Positions 1-9,006 of a DNA stretch of 64,000 nt are shown in pieces. The DNA comes from Candidatus Pelagibacter giovannonii (GTDB taxonomy: Bacteria > Pseudomonadota > Alphaproteobacteria > Pelagibacterales > Pelagibacteraceae). Position numbers and translations under genes: made by a program. Below the pieces are notes generated by a model. The model searched no databases, was not told the origin of the DNA, and saw nothing but the letters and a program-made list of their open reading frames with translations. Each line of letters opens with the position of its first letter. Positions within the stretch are counted from its first letter, which is position 1. Location: assembly GCF_012276695.1 (NCBI RefSeq), contig NZ_CP038852.1, positions 992,001-1,056,000 on the forward strand. The letters run 5' to 3'.

Positions 1-2
1 TT

Positions 3-482
3 TTTTTGGGAATTACTTACTTTTTACTTAAATTAGTAGCCAACACCTCATCTAAAAAAATATCCAAACATTTAAGAAAATTAATTTTCTTAGGCATGAT
101 AATCTTGGCAATATTGTTTGTAGTCGCAGGTAAGTTTTTATTAAGTATACCACTAACGTTGCTAAGTTTAGCTTTAGTTAAGCTAAAGGGATTTTCAATA
201 TTTCAATTAATTGGATTATTTAGACTCATACAAACACTTAGAAGCTCTGGGAGATTTTCATTTAATCAAAATCAAAATATAAAAAATTCTTCCACAATAA
301 CTTTAGAAGAGGCTTATAAGATCTTAAATTTAGATATTAAAAAAAAAATTACCAAAAAAGATGTTCAAAAAGCACATATTAAAATTCAAAAAAAAATACA
401 TCCTGATATTTCACCAGAAACAACAAGACTATCAATGATTGTAAATGAAGCAAAGGAAGTAGTTTTAAAAAATATTGTCTAA
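3..482 (+). CDS. Membrane-anchored J-domain protein (5' partial)
   Basis: The reading frame is open to the window edge, so the true start probably lies upstream; a TTG at 6 is the first possible start inside the window. The N-terminal half has hydrophobic stretches (roughly residues 25-60), followed by a polar linker. The last 60 residues form a short J domain with the diagnostic HPD triad (KKIHPDIS, near residue 132), preceded by the LEEAYKILNL helix I type sequence. The arrangement of membrane segment then C-terminal J domain resembles Pam18/TIM14-like or DjlA-like co-chaperones that recruit DnaK at a membrane. The specific client is unknown. Its stop codon overlaps the stop of the convergent glycosyltransferase gene by 4 nt. 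Confidence 0.75.
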   Translation, partial: FLGITYFLLKLVANTSSKKISKHLRKLIFLGMIILAILFVVAGKFLLSIPLTLLSLALVKLKGFSIFQLIGLFRLIQTLRSSGRFSFNQNQNIKNSSTITLEEAYKILNLDIKKKITKKDVQKAHIKIQKKIHPDISPETTRLSMIVNEAKEVVLKNIV

Positions 483-1417
483 AATTTATTATTGAGAATT
501 TCTTGATAGACTTTCTCGACAGACACATCGTCTGGGTTTAAATTTGATCCATGGGTTATATTTTCAATTTTAGTATTTTCAGGAAATATTCTCTGATAAT
601 TTTTACTATAATCTGTGTATGCTTTAGGTGAGTCTAGGAGTATTACTAAACTTCTTATTCCTGATTGAGCTGTTATATGAGATCCAAATGAATCGTTTCC
701 GACGTACATGTTGGCCGAACATAGAAATGGAATAACTTCTTCTATTTTTTTATTATATAATGAAACATAATTATTATTGTTAATATTATTTGTAATTTCT
801 TCAGACAAACTCTTATCATTTGGCCCACAAAGGATGAAAAAATAATAATTTCCATTATTGTTGAGCCTATTTATTAAGTTGTAAAAGTTTTTAGCTCCCC
901 ATTTTGTCGTTGGTCCAGAAGATCCAGCTCCAATAACAATTTTAAATTTTTTATTATCTATGTTGTTGTTAATATTTTCAATTTTTTCTTTATGAATAAA
1001 AAAATCAGTTTCTGTGGAAGAGCTATTTATTTCCAAAGATTTTTCAGTAAATTTTTTTGCAGCTTCAACCAAATGTAATTTATTTTTTTTTAACAATGGA
1101 TAGCAAAAAACTTTTTTAATATTAGATAAAATTGAAGCTAAATATATTCTTAAACTGGGGTAGAAAATGAATATTTGATCAAAGTTAAAAGTATCTAGTA
1201 ATTTTTTAAGTTTTAGAATATCAATAAAACGCTTGTGATATTTACTAATAAAAATAATTTTTTCAATCAGCGGATCATCTTTCAGGGCTGCTTCTAAATT
1301 TCCACATAATGTTATAATTGTAACAGGGCCATATTTTTTTGCTATTTCATGACAATATGCAAGGTGAAGTAAATTTGCACCCAGTCCTTTATAGCTTAGA
1401 TAAATACAGCTTTTCAT
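479..1417 (-). CDS. Glycosyltransferase family 9 (heptosyltransferase-like)
   Basis: The protein has 312 residues and the two-domain GT-B look of family 9. The N-terminus (YLSYKGLGANLLHLAYCHEI) resembles the loop of ADP-heptose:LPS heptosyltransferases. A central VIGAGSSGPTTKWGAKNF segment starts the second domain, and MYVGNDSFGSHITAQSG matches the nucleotide-sugar-binding GxDSgxxHlA motif of GT9 enzymes (here GNDSFGSHIAA-like). Family members add sugars to lipopolysaccharide cores at the cytoplasmic face of the inner membrane. The donor and acceptor cannot be told from the sequence. The gene stands alone on the minus strand, divergent from the DapA-family gene at 1482. Confidence 0.7.
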   Translation of the reverse strand: MKSCIYLSYKGLGANLLHLAYCHEIAKKYGPVTIITLCGNLEAALKDDPLIEKIIFISKYHKRFIDILKLKKLLDTFNFDQIFIFYPSLRIYLASILSNIKKVFCYPLLKKNKLHLVEAAKKFTEKSLEINSSSTETDFFIHKEKIENINNNIDNKKFKIVIGAGSSGPTTKWGAKNFYNLINRLNNNGNYYFFILCGPNDKSLSEEITNNINNNNYVSLYNKKIEEVIPFLCSANMYVGNDSFGSHITAQSGIRSLVILLDSPKAYTDYSKNYQRIFPENTKIENITHGSNLNPDDVSVEKVYQEILNNKF

Positions 1418-1481
1418 ATTGATAAATTATTTTTAATTTTTAGTTATTTAAATAATACAAACAATCATTATAATAATTAAT

Positions 1482-2366
1482 ATGAAAAAAATTAAAGGTA
1501 TTTATGCAGCTGGAATGTCAGTTTTTAATGACGATCTAAGCCTAAATATAGTAAAAACAATAAATCACGCCGAAAGAATAATAGATCAGGGCTGTCACGG
1601 TGTTGCTATTTTTGGAAGCACTGGGCAAGCACAGCTTATATCTATCAGTGAAAAAATCAGCTTATTAAATGAATTATCAAAAAGCAAATATAGCAAAAAA
1701 TATTTAATTGGAACTGGGCTTAATTCTTTAAACGAAACTATAAATTTAATGAATGTTGCAAAATCCTTAAATTTTAGTGATTTTCTAATAATGCCACCTG
1801 CTTATTATAAGTATGGTGATAGTGAGGTAATAGAATTTTATTCAAGAGTAGTTGACGCTGTACCAGACAGTAGGATCGTTTTATATAACTTTGAAAAGTT
1901 ATGTGGTTATAAGTTTAGTATTCAATGTGTTGAAGAGCTTGTTAGGAAATTTCCAAAGAATATAGTGGGAGTGAAAGATAGCTCTTATAACTTATATGAA
2001 AATTTAAAAATTGATAATTTCTCGGTTATGCCAGGATCAGAGTCAAAACTTTTAAAAGGTCTTGAACTTGGATGTGATGGCATTATTACGGCAACTTGCA
2101 ATGTAACAGCAGTTTTATCGCGACAGGTTTATGATGACTTTATTGAAAAAAAAGTACAAACAAAAAATGAAATGCTATGCGATGTTAGAAATACTTTTGA
2201 AAAGTTTAATCTAATTTCAGGGTTACATTCTTTTATGTCTGATGAAAATAAAATTTACGCAAATGTTCTGCCCCCAGTCAGTATTTTGAATGAAAAAGAT
2301 AAACTTCTATTAATAGAAGAACTTAATAAACTAAACTTTAAATTAGGATCCTTAAAGGCGGCTTAA
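1482..2366 (+). CDS. DapA/NanA-family aldolase (dihydrodipicolinate synthase-like)
   Basis: This 294-residue protein is a TIM-barrel class I aldolase of the DHDPS/N-acetylneuraminate lyase family. It shows GSTGQ at residues 45-49 (the GTTGE-type pyruvate-carboxylate-binding loop), Tyr135 in LYNF, and the Schiff-base Lys165 in GVKDSS. The loop reads GSTGQ rather than GTTGE, and the rest is divergent from bona fide DapA, so it may act on another oxo acid (for example a sugar acid or 2-keto-4-hydroxyglutarate-like substrate). Its stop codon is immediately followed by the cfa start codon (TAA-ATG), so the two genes are probably co-transcribed. Confidence 0.8.
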   Translation: MKKIKGIYAAGMSVFNDDLSLNIVKTINHAERIIDQGCHGVAIFGSTGQAQLISISEKISLLNELSKSKYSKKYLIGTGLNSLNETINLMNVAKSLNFSDFLIMPPAYYKYGDSEVIEFYSRVVDAVPDSRIVLYNFEKLCGYKFSIQCVEELVRKFPKNIVGVKDSSYNLYENLKIDNFSVMPGSESKLLKGLELGCDGIITATCNVTAVLSRQVYDDFIEKKVQTKNEMLCDVRNTFEKFNLISGLHSFMSDENKIYANVLPPVSILNEKDKLLLIEELNKLNFKLGSLKAA

Positions 2367-3557
2367 ATGCAATTAGCAAGATTTTTAAATAACATATTTA
2401 AAAATGATGGCTTCATACTAGTTGATGCTAATTCAAAAAATTATATTATAGGTTCTCCTAAAAAAAAAACTCCAATTACACTTAAGATTTTAAACAAGAA
2501 ACTTCATTATAAATTACTATATCGCCCTGATCTATACTTTGGAGAAGCCTATTCTGATGGAGATATTGTTATTGAAAATGGAACACTCACACAATTTTTA
2601 GATTTAGCACTTATGAATATTGGAAGAGGAGAAATAAATTTTTTCAGTCAACTTATAAATAAACTGAGTGGTTCATATAGATATCTCACAAATTTTAATT
2701 TCATAAAAAAATCTAAAATGAATGTTTCTCACCATTATGATCTATCAGATGATCTATATGATTTATTTTTAGATAAAAAAAGACAATATTCTTGTGGATA
2801 TTTTAAAAATAAGAATGATGATCTGGAAAATGCTCAAAATAATAAAATACAGCACATAATTAAAAAATTGAATATACAATCAAATCAAAAAGTTCTTGAT
2901 ATAGGGTGTGGGTGGGGATCATTAGCTATAGATATTGCTAAATCTGCAAAGTGTGAAGTAACAGGAATTACTTTGTCACAGAACCAATTAGACTATTGTC
3001 TAAAAAAAGCTAAAGAACTTAATTTAGAGAATCAAGTTACATTTAAGCTTATGGATTATCGAGAATTAGATGAAAAATTCGATAGGATAGTTAGTGTTGG
3101 AATGTTCGAACATGTTGGGAGAAAATTTTATAAAAGATTTTTTAAGCAAGTAGAAAAATTACTTAACAATAATGGTATTTCTTTAATACATACTATTGGT
3201 TCTGTTAATCCACCAAGAGACCCACATCCGTGGATAACAAAGTATATTTTTCCAGGTGGGTACACACCAAGCTTAAGTGAAGTAACCACGCCAATTGAAA
3301 AAGCAGGATTAGTAGTATCTGATATTGAAGTCCTTAAGCTACATTATTCACACACATTAAGACATTGGAAGGAAAACTGCATAAAAAATAAAGAAAAGAT
3401 TATTAAAATGTATGATGAGAGGTTTTTTAGAATGTGGGAATTTTACCTTGCTGGATGCGAAATTGCTTTTAAATGGGGTGATCAGGTTGTTTATCAATTC
3501 CAGCTAACAAAGAGTTATACATCCACACCTATTACAAGAGACTATATTTATCATTAA
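2367..3557 (+). CDS. cfa: Cyclopropane-fatty-acyl-phospholipid synthase family protein
   Basis: The 396-residue protein has the CFA synthase layout: an N-terminal lipid-binding region, the SHHYDLSDDLYDLFLD block near residues 121-136, and an S-adenosylmethionine site at residues 177-185 (LDIGCGWGS). Further conserved pieces are QYSCGYF and VGMFEHVG, and ITLSQNQLDYC. It would transfer a methylene group from SAM to the double bond of unsaturated phospholipid acyl chains in the inner membrane, although related enzymes in this family methylate rather than cyclopropanate. Length is close to the E. coli enzyme (382). It starts directly after the aldolase stop codon; the lysine-rich gene follows after 29 nt. 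Confidence 0.88.
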   Translation: MQLARFLNNIFKNDGFILVDANSKNYIIGSPKKKTPITLKILNKKLHYKLLYRPDLYFGEAYSDGDIVIENGTLTQFLDLALMNIGRGEINFFSQLINKLSGSYRYLTNFNFIKKSKMNVSHHYDLSDDLYDLFLDKKRQYSCGYFKNKNDDLENAQNNKIQHIIKKLNIQSNQKVLDIGCGWGSLAIDIAKSAKCEVTGITLSQNQLDYCLKKAKELNLENQVTFKLMDYRELDEKFDRIVSVGMFEHVGRKFYKRFFKQVEKLLNNNGISLIHTIGSVNPPRDPHPWITKYIFPGGYTPSLSEVTTPIEKAGLVVSDIEVLKLHYSHTLRHWKENCIKNKEKIIKMYDERFFRMWEFYLAGCEIAFKWGDQVVYQFQLTKSYTSTPITRDYIYH

Positions 3558-3586
3558 TATGTTGATAAATCATAATCTCTTTAGGT

Positions 3587-4855
3587 ATGAAAAAAATAAA
3601 AAAAAAGCCACTTAAAAAAAAGCCACTTAAAAAAAAGACAGCTAAAAAAATACCAGCTAAAAAAATACCAGCTAAAAAAAAGCCACTTAAAAAAAAGCCA
3701 CTTAAAAAAAAGACAGCTAAAAAAATACCAGCTAAAAAAATACCAGCTAAAAAAAAGCCACTTAAAAAAAAGACAGATAAAAAAATACCAGCTAAAAAAA
3801 AGCCACTTAAAAAAAAGACAGATAAAAAAATACCAGCTAAAAAAAAGCCACTTAAAAAAAGTGCAGGCTTAATATCAAAAATAATTGAACTTCAGCATTC
3901 TTTAAAACCAGATTTAAATATTAAAGTCAATTTTAGTTTAGAAAAATATATTCAAGCTTTTTTTGATAGTATCGCCAATAGAATAACTGAGTATAAGATA
4001 TTAAAAATTGAAGAAAAAAGAAGAAGACAACTTGAGGAAATTGAAAAAAAAGAAAAAGAAAAATTACAAATTCAAAAACAAAAAGTAAAAGAAGAAGAGG
4101 AGCAAACTAAATTTAAGGAAAAAGCGCTAAAAGAAGAAATTAAACTTGAAAAAGAAAGAGTAAGAGACATAAAATTATTTTTGCGAAAGGAGCAAGCCTT
4201 ACTTAGAACTGAACATGCTGAAAGACAAAAACAATTTCTTAAACAATTACAATTAGAAAAACAGATACAAAAATTTAGGATAAGAGAGATTAAAGAATTA
4301 GAAAAACTTGAAAAGATTTCATTAAAAGAAAAAAGAGATGATTATGCTGGTCTTCAAGCAAGAATAGAAAAGTTAAAAGATAAATATAGAATTATACGAG
4401 ATCAAAAAATTAGGGAAAGAGTAGAGGCTCTAGGAGTAAAAATTCAAGGTGGTGAAGATAGAGAAACTTTACTTCAAAAAGAGAAAGACTATAAAATTGC
4501 AAGACAAAAAATTGAACTTTCTCTTGAAAGTTTTTATAGAAGTGCAAGTAGTTTAGTTTTTCAACTAAATAAAAGACACATTACTAGACATATGTCCATT
4601 TTTAGATGTATTGACCAAAGATTTGAAACTGGTGAAATATTTATCAAATGGGATGAAGCACCAGATGAAGAATGGTTACTGTTAATTTACATAAAAAATA
4701 ACTCTCCTGACGAAGGAATAGTTATTGAAGATAAATCAAACCCCGAAAAAAACTCATCTCATGAATTCAAATCAAATGAAATATTTAAAGCATCAGACCT
4801 AATGGTCGACTCGTTAACGCAGTTAATTTCAAGAAAAAGAGCTAAAAAAGATTAA
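3587..4855 (+). CDS. Lysine-rich repeat, coiled-coil protein of unknown function
   Basis: I do not recognise a family for the whole protein (422 residues). Residues 1-90 are almost pure Lys/Pro/Ala/Leu/Ile/Thr built from exact tandem repeats, like the basic tails of histone H1-like or AlgP-like proteins. Residues about 130-300 are Glu/Lys/Gln-rich and strongly predicted by eye to be a long coiled coil (KEEEEQTKFKEKALKEEIK type). The last 110 residues are different: a globular-looking region with SASSLVFQLNKRHITRHMS and FIKWDEAPDEEWLLLIYIKN. A nucleic-acid-binding basic tail on a coiled-coil rod is a reasonable inference, not shown. It lies 29 nt after cfa on the same strand and converges with a TPR gene 1 nt away. 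Confidence 0.8.
   Translation: MKKIKKKPLKKKPLKKKTAKKIPAKKIPAKKKPLKKKPLKKKTAKKIPAKKIPAKKKPLKKKTDKKIPAKKKPLKKKTDKKIPAKKKPLKKSAGLISKIIELQHSLKPDLNIKVNFSLEKYIQAFFDSIANRITEYKILKIEEKRRRQLEEIEKKEKEKLQIQKQKVKEEEEQTKFKEKALKEEIKLEKERVRDIKLFLRKEQALLRTEHAERQKQFLKQLQLEKQIQKFRIREIKELEKLEKISLKEKRDDYAGLQARIEKLKDKYRIIRDQKIRERVEALGVKIQGGEDRETLLQKEKDYKIARQKIELSLESFYRSASSLVFQLNKRHITRHMSIFRCIDQRFETGEIFIKWDEAPDEEWLLLIYIKNNSPDEGIVIEDKSNPEKNSSHEFKSNEIFKASDLMVDSLTQLISRKRAKKD
3602..3841 (+). repeat. In-frame tandem repeats coding the lysine-rich tail
   Basis: The DNA coding residues 6-85 consists of two identical 75-bp units (25 residues each, pattern KKPLKKKPLKKK-TA-KKIPAKKIPAK) followed by two identical 45-bp units (15 residues each, KKPLKKKTDKKIPAK) and a partial copy. 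The copies are identical at the nucleotide level as far as I can read, which points to recent slippage or unequal recombination. All unit lengths are multiples of three, so the frame is kept. Confidence 0.9.
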
Positions 4856-4856
4856 A

Positions 4857-5399
4857 TTAGATACTATCTTCTTTAATTAATCTTTCAATTTCAGGTATCA
4901 GTTCACGATTTTTAAATGATGGGTAGAATTTTAATGCGTTCTCAATACTCTTAATTGCTTTTTCATATTCTTGCAGTTTTATATAAATTCTTGCTTGTCC
5001 TGATATAGCCCCAAAGTGTCTAGGCTCTATATCTAAAACTTTATCAATATCGTTTAATGAATTTTTAAACTGACTCATTAAAAAATATACAGTTGCTCTT
5101 TTATTCCAAGCTTCAGACCATTTAGGGTCATTCTCCAATATATTGCTGAAAACCTTTAATGCATAATTATAATCCCCATATTGCATCAGCTCCGTTCCAA
5201 ACTCTAACTTTTCAGTTAATTTAAAATCACTAGGATGCTCATTCCAGATAGACCAAATTTTTTGCTCCAATAGAGCAGCACTTTTTGAATTATTAATAGT
5301 TTGAAGTTGGTCAAAAAGATTATTTAAAATAACTTTTTGAGAAGACTGAGCAGAAGAAACAAAATTAAATATAAATAAGAATAGTATAAAAACTTTCAT
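4857..5399 (-). CDS. Exported TPR-repeat protein
   Basis: The ATG at 5399 is preferred over an upstream TTG; it gives a 180-residue protein starting with a clear signal peptide (MKVFILFLFIFNFVSSAQS). The mature part holds three or so tetratricopeptide repeats, seen as YNYALKVFSNILENDPKWSEAWNKRA, then FKNSLNDIDKVLDIEPRHFGA, then YEKAIKSIENALKFYPSFK in the last 100 residues. TPR proteins of this kind act as protein-protein adaptors; the partner is unknown. It probably lies in the periplasm. Its stop is 1 nt from the end of the convergent lysine-rich gene. Confidence 0.75.
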   Translation of the reverse strand: MKVFILFLFIFNFVSSAQSSQKVILNNLFDQLQTINNSKSAALLEQKIWSIWNEHPSDFKLTEKLEFGTELMQYGDYNYALKVFSNILENDPKWSEAWNKRATVYFLMSQFKNSLNDIDKVLDIEPRHFGAISGQARIYIKLQEYEKAIKSIENALKFYPSFKNRELIPEIERLIKEDSI

Positions 5400-5444
5400 A
5401 ACCAAAATATATTTTATTCAGTACCTCATCTCAACATTAAAAAC

Positions 5445-5792
5445 TTATTTTAAAAGTTGTTTTTTATTTTTTAAAAATAAAAAAAAAGCAATAATTTCAT
5501 AAAAAAATGAAAATAAAGTAAAAATTATAGGAGTTTTAAAAAAACTATAAAGAAACTTATATTTAGGAATTTTTTTCCATACTAATAAAAAAGCTTCTGC
5601 TCCTCCTATCACTTTCTCCCCGTCTTTAATATGAAGTCTACGTAGAAGGTTCTTGGCATTTCTTTGAGTTTCTATTTCTGCTGATTTATTATTTGTAATA
5701 TCCACCCATTCTATGTCTTTAATATTTTCCTTTTTATATAAATTTATTTCAGCACGACAAATTTTACAGGAATTATTAAAATAAACCTTCAC
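5445..5792 (-). CDS. DCC-family (DUF393) thiol-disulfide oxidoreductase-like protein
   Basis: This 115-residue protein begins with MKVYFNNSCKICRAEINLY, in which Cys9 and Cys12 form the CxxC motif near the N-terminus that is typical of the DUF393/DCC family (usual form YDGxCPxC). The second half contains the family's GAEAFLLVW segment and a hydrophobic C-terminus (FFKTPIIFTLFSFFYEIIAFFLFL), which may associate with a membrane. A redox role is inferred from the motif only. It starts 3 nt after the stop of the rhodanese gene, so the pair is very probably one transcript. Confidence 0.8.
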   Translation of the reverse strand: MKVYFNNSCKICRAEINLYKKENIKDIEWVDITNNKSAEIETQRNAKNLLRRLHIKDGEKVIGGAEAFLLVWKKIPKYKFLYSFFKTPIIFTLFSFFYEIIAFFLFLKNKKQLLK

Positions 5793-5795
5793 AAT

Positions 5796-6158
5796 CTATT
5801 TTTTATCTTTCCAAGCTGTCATTCCACCAGTCATATTTTTCACATTTTTTATTCCCATTTCCTGCATAGTTTTTGTTGCAAGTGTGCTTTGACCCCCAAG
5901 ACCACAAAAAACTATATATTCTTTGTTAGGATTTTTTTTAAACAATTCATTTTCTAAAGGACTACCATCAGCCAGATAAAATTCTAATAAGCCTCTTTCT
6001 AAATTTATGGCATTACCAATAGTCTCTGATTCGAAGCTATTTTTATCTCTTACGTCTATAAATTGAACATTTGGATCATTTAGTTTTTCTTTAGCTTCAT
6101 CAACCGAAATATTTTTTATCTCCTTAGAAACGTTCATTAATTCATCAAATTTTTTCAT
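5796..6158 (-). CDS. Single-domain rhodanese-like sulfurtransferase
   Basis: The 120-residue protein is one rhodanese domain. It has the N-terminal VQFIDVRDKNSFES motif and the active-site loop CGLGGQS with catalytic Cys85, then KNMTGGMTAWK near the C-terminus, which is the typical end of the domain. Such proteins carry persulfide sulfur in the cytoplasm. A ribosome-binding site (AAGGACA) precedes the ATG. It is the first gene of a two-gene unit with the DCC protein, which fits a small thiol/persulfide module. It is divergent from tldD across about 110 bp that should contain both promoters. Confidence 0.85.
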   Translation of the reverse strand: MKKFDELMNVSKEIKNISVDEAKEKLNDPNVQFIDVRDKNSFESETIGNAINLERGLLEFYLADGSPLENELFKKNPNKEYIVFCGLGGQSTLATKTMQEMGIKNVKNMTGGMTAWKDKK

Positions 6159-6268
6159 TATATTGTCCTTTTTTTTAATTTATTCCTAAAATTATATAGA
6201 ATCCGATAGATTGTATATGTGCGAAATACGACAATTGAAAAAATAATTTTAACGATTATTAGTTATAT

Positions 6269-7681
6269 ATGAGTGAATTTTTTACTAAAACAGATTTATC
6301 AAGAAAAGATGCTGAAAGTATTATATCAGAAACATTAAATAATTGTGACGATGGCGAGCTTTATTTAGAAAATTCTAAAAGTGAATCTATTGTACTTGAT
6401 GATAATAAAATAAAGAGTTCTAGTTATAGTTCTGACCTAGGATATGGCTTAAGAGCTGTAACAGGTGAAGTGGTAGCTTATTCTCATTCAAATGAAATTT
6501 CAAAAAAATCATTAAAACAATCAGCTAGCAATCTAAGCTCAACATTGAAATCTCAAAAAGGTATTTATAATCATGAAATTCCACAAACTAATGAAAAATT
6601 TTATAAAGATGTTAACCCGATAGAAGAAAAATCACTACAATCTAAATTAGATCTTTTAAAAGAAGTTAATAACTATACGAGAGCCAAAGGTGGAATGGTG
6701 CAACAAGTCACTGCTAGTTTTGCAGGTGAGCATAAATCTATAGAAATTATAAGATCTGGAGGCGAAGTGTTAACAGATGTTAGGCCTTTAATTCGTTTTA
6801 ATGTTTCAGTCATGCTTGAGAAAGATGGAAAAAAAGAAACAGGAGTTTATGGAATTGGTGGAAGACAATCCTATGATGAATATCTTAAAGATGATAATTG
6901 GAAAAAAGTATGTGATGAAGCATTTAGAATTGCTTCAGTAAACCTTGAAAGCAAAGCTGCTCCAGCAGGAGAAATGAAAGTTGTTTTAGGATCAGGTTGG
7001 CCAGCAATACTCATCCATGAAGCTATTGGACATGGTCTTGAAGGTGATTTTAATAGAAAAAAAACATCTGCTTTTCATAATTTAATGGGTCAAAGAGTTG
7101 CCAGCGAAGGAGTTACTATTGTTGATGATGGTACTCTTCACAACAGAAGAGGAAGTTTAACAATCGATGATGAGGGTACACCAACTGAAAAAACTGTTTT
7201 AATAGAAAATGGTATATTAAAAAATTTTATGCAGGATCGACTTAACGCTAGATTAATGAATACAAGATCCACAGGTAGTGGAAGACGAGAAAGTTACAAA
7301 CATGTTGTTCTTCCAAGAATGAGAAATACCATGATGTTAAATGGAAACTATTCTCAAGAAGAGATGATTAAATCAGTTGATAAAGGAATATTTGCGGTAA
7401 GTTTTGGAGGTGGACAAGTTGATATTACTTCAGGAAAATTTGTATTTAACTGCACAGAGGCTTACGAAATTATTAACGGTAAAATTGGATCACCTATAAA
7501 GGGGGCAACGTTAATTGGCGATGGTCCCTCAATTTTAAAAGAGGTTTCATTAGTTGGAAATAATATGATGCTTGATCCAGGTATTGGAACTTGTGGAAAA
7601 GCTGGGCAGGGTGTTCCAGTAGGTGTAGCGCAACCATCGATCCTAATTGATAAAATGACGGTTGGTGGAACTCAATTATAA
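6269..7681 (+). CDS. tldD: Metalloprotease TldD
   Basis: The protein has 470 residues, close to E. coli TldD (481). It carries the zinc-binding motif HEAIGHGLEGD with His250 and His254, which is TldD-specific; the partner TldE lacks it. Other conserved blocks are GYGLRAVTG near residue 60 and GPSILKEVSLVGNNM near the end. The TldD-TldE heterodimer is a cytoplasmic peptidase that degrades unfolded peptides and matures some ribosomal peptides (microcins) and helps CcdA turnover. The gene is followed after 5 nt by tldE on the same strand, so the heterodimer is encoded as a unit. Confidence 0.95.
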   Translation: MSEFFTKTDLSRKDAESIISETLNNCDDGELYLENSKSESIVLDDNKIKSSSYSSDLGYGLRAVTGEVVAYSHSNEISKKSLKQSASNLSSTLKSQKGIYNHEIPQTNEKFYKDVNPIEEKSLQSKLDLLKEVNNYTRAKGGMVQQVTASFAGEHKSIEIIRSGGEVLTDVRPLIRFNVSVMLEKDGKKETGVYGIGGRQSYDEYLKDDNWKKVCDEAFRIASVNLESKAAPAGEMKVVLGSGWPAILIHEAIGHGLEGDFNRKKTSAFHNLMGQRVASEGVTIVDDGTLHNRRGSLTIDDEGTPTEKTVLIENGILKNFMQDRLNARLMNTRSTGSGRRESYKHVVLPRMRNTMMLNGNYSQEEMIKSVDKGIFAVSFGGGQVDITSGKFVFNCTEAYEIINGKIGSPIKGATLIGDGPSILKEVSLVGNNMMLDPGIGTCGKAGQGVPVGVAQPSILIDKMTVGGTQL

Positions 7682-7686
7682 ATCAT

Positions 7687-9006
7687 ATGGTTAAAGATCA
7701 AGATTATTTAAAAAAGACAGCTTCTTTTTGCATAGATTTAGCAAAAAAACTTGGAGCAACAGATTCAAGCGCAGCTGTTATGCATTCCATTTCAGAAACA
7801 GTAAATTTCAGAAATAAAAAATTAGATGAATCTGATAGATCGGATAGCCTAGGCGTTAGTCTTACAACTTATATTGGCAAAAAAAAATCTAGTATTTCTT
7901 CTTCAAATCTTACAGAAGAAAATATCAAGAAATTGGTAGAAAGATGTATTGAGACAACAAAAATTACTCCAGAAGATGAATATAATTCATTACCAGATAA
8001 AGACTTACTGGGTAATAAAATAAATGATCTAAATTTATATGATGATGACCATATAGAGAATGATGAAAAAATTGAATATTTAAAAGAAGTAGAAGAGGCT
8101 GCATTTCAAAAAAAAGAAATTATTAATACAGAAACTGGTTTCTCCGAGTCAAAATCAAATTTTATATTAGCAAGCAGTGATGGGTTTTTAAATGGTTATA
8201 AGTCGTCTTCTTTTTCAGCCTCATGTGTTGCTGTAGCAAAAGATTCTAATAATAAAATGGAGAGAGATTATGAATTTACCAGCACCTGTCATCTAAATGA
8301 CATGTTAAAACCTAGCCAAATTGGTGACATGGCAGCAAAAAAAACACTACAAAAATTAGATCCAAGAAAAATAGAAAGTGAAAAAATTAGCATTGTCTTT
8401 GATAGAAGAATTTCAAAAGGAATATTAAGTGCTTTTGCGAGTGCAATATCTGCTTCATCTATAGCAAGGGGTACATCTTTTTTAAAAAATAAAATTAATG
8501 AAGAGATTTTTACGTCTTCAATAAATATTTTTGATAAACCGAATATAGTTAAAGGATTAGGGTCAAGATATTTTGATTCTGAAGGAGTGAATACTGATGA
8601 ATTAAAATTGGTAGATCAAGGTATTTTAAAACATTATTTAGTAGATACTTATAATGGAAAAAAGTTAAAGCTTAAGTCAAATGGTAGAAGTGGCGGAACA
8701 AGTAATTTATTTTTTGAAAAAGGGTCTATCTCATATAAAAATCTTTTAAAACTAAATTCAAGAATTCTTTATATTACTGAAACAATTGGTCATGGAAGTA
8801 ATTTGGTTACAGGAGATTATTCAGTTGGTGCTAATGGATTTATGGTTGAAGATGGAATATTTAAATATCCCGTTAGTGAAATTACAATAGCTGGAAATTT
8901 TAAAGATATATTTAAGAACATAACACTGGCAGATGATCTTGAGTTTAAATACTCAACGAATGCGCCAACAATGTTAATAGAAGGTATGGTTGTTGCTGGT
9001 AAATGA
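7687..9006 (+). CDS. pmbA: TldE/PmbA, partner of the TldD protease
   Basis: The 439-residue protein matches PmbA/TldE in length (450 in E. coli) and in landmarks: DSLGVSLTTYIGKKKSS in the N-terminal domain, IVKGLGSRYFDSEGV and the C-terminal VTGDYSVGANGFMVEDG and EITIAGNFKDIFKNI blocks. It lacks the HExxH motif, as expected for the non-catalytic subunit that forms the substrate chamber with TldD. It starts 5 nt after tldD and its final nucleotides overlap the start of the following oxidoreductase gene (ATGA). Confidence 0.93.
   Translation: MVKDQDYLKKTASFCIDLAKKLGATDSSAAVMHSISETVNFRNKKLDESDRSDSLGVSLTTYIGKKKSSISSSNLTEENIKKLVERCIETTKITPEDEYNSLPDKDLLGNKINDLNLYDDDHIENDEKIEYLKEVEEAAFQKKEIINTETGFSESKSNFILASSDGFLNGYKSSSFSASCVAVAKDSNNKMERDYEFTSTCHLNDMLKPSQIGDMAAKKTLQKLDPRKIESEKISIVFDRRISKGILSAFASAISASSIARGTSFLKNKINEEIFTSSINIFDKPNIVKGLGSRYFDSEGVNTDELKLVDQGILKHYLVDTYNGKKLKLKSNGRSGGTSNLFFEKGSISYKNLLKLNSRILYITETIGHGSNLVTGDYSVGANGFMVEDGIFKYPVSEITIAGNFKDIFKNITLADDLEFKYSTNAPTMLIEGMVVAGK

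Noticed and set aside
3546..3570. ATTTATC/GATAAAT inverted repeat across the cfa end, considered as a terminator
   Set aside because: The 7-bp stem is AT-only with an 11-nt loop and no T run after it; too weak to call in DNA of this composition.
3602..3841. Tandem repeats considered as a CRISPR array
   Set aside because: The copies are contiguous and in frame without spacers, and code a lysine-rich protein tail.
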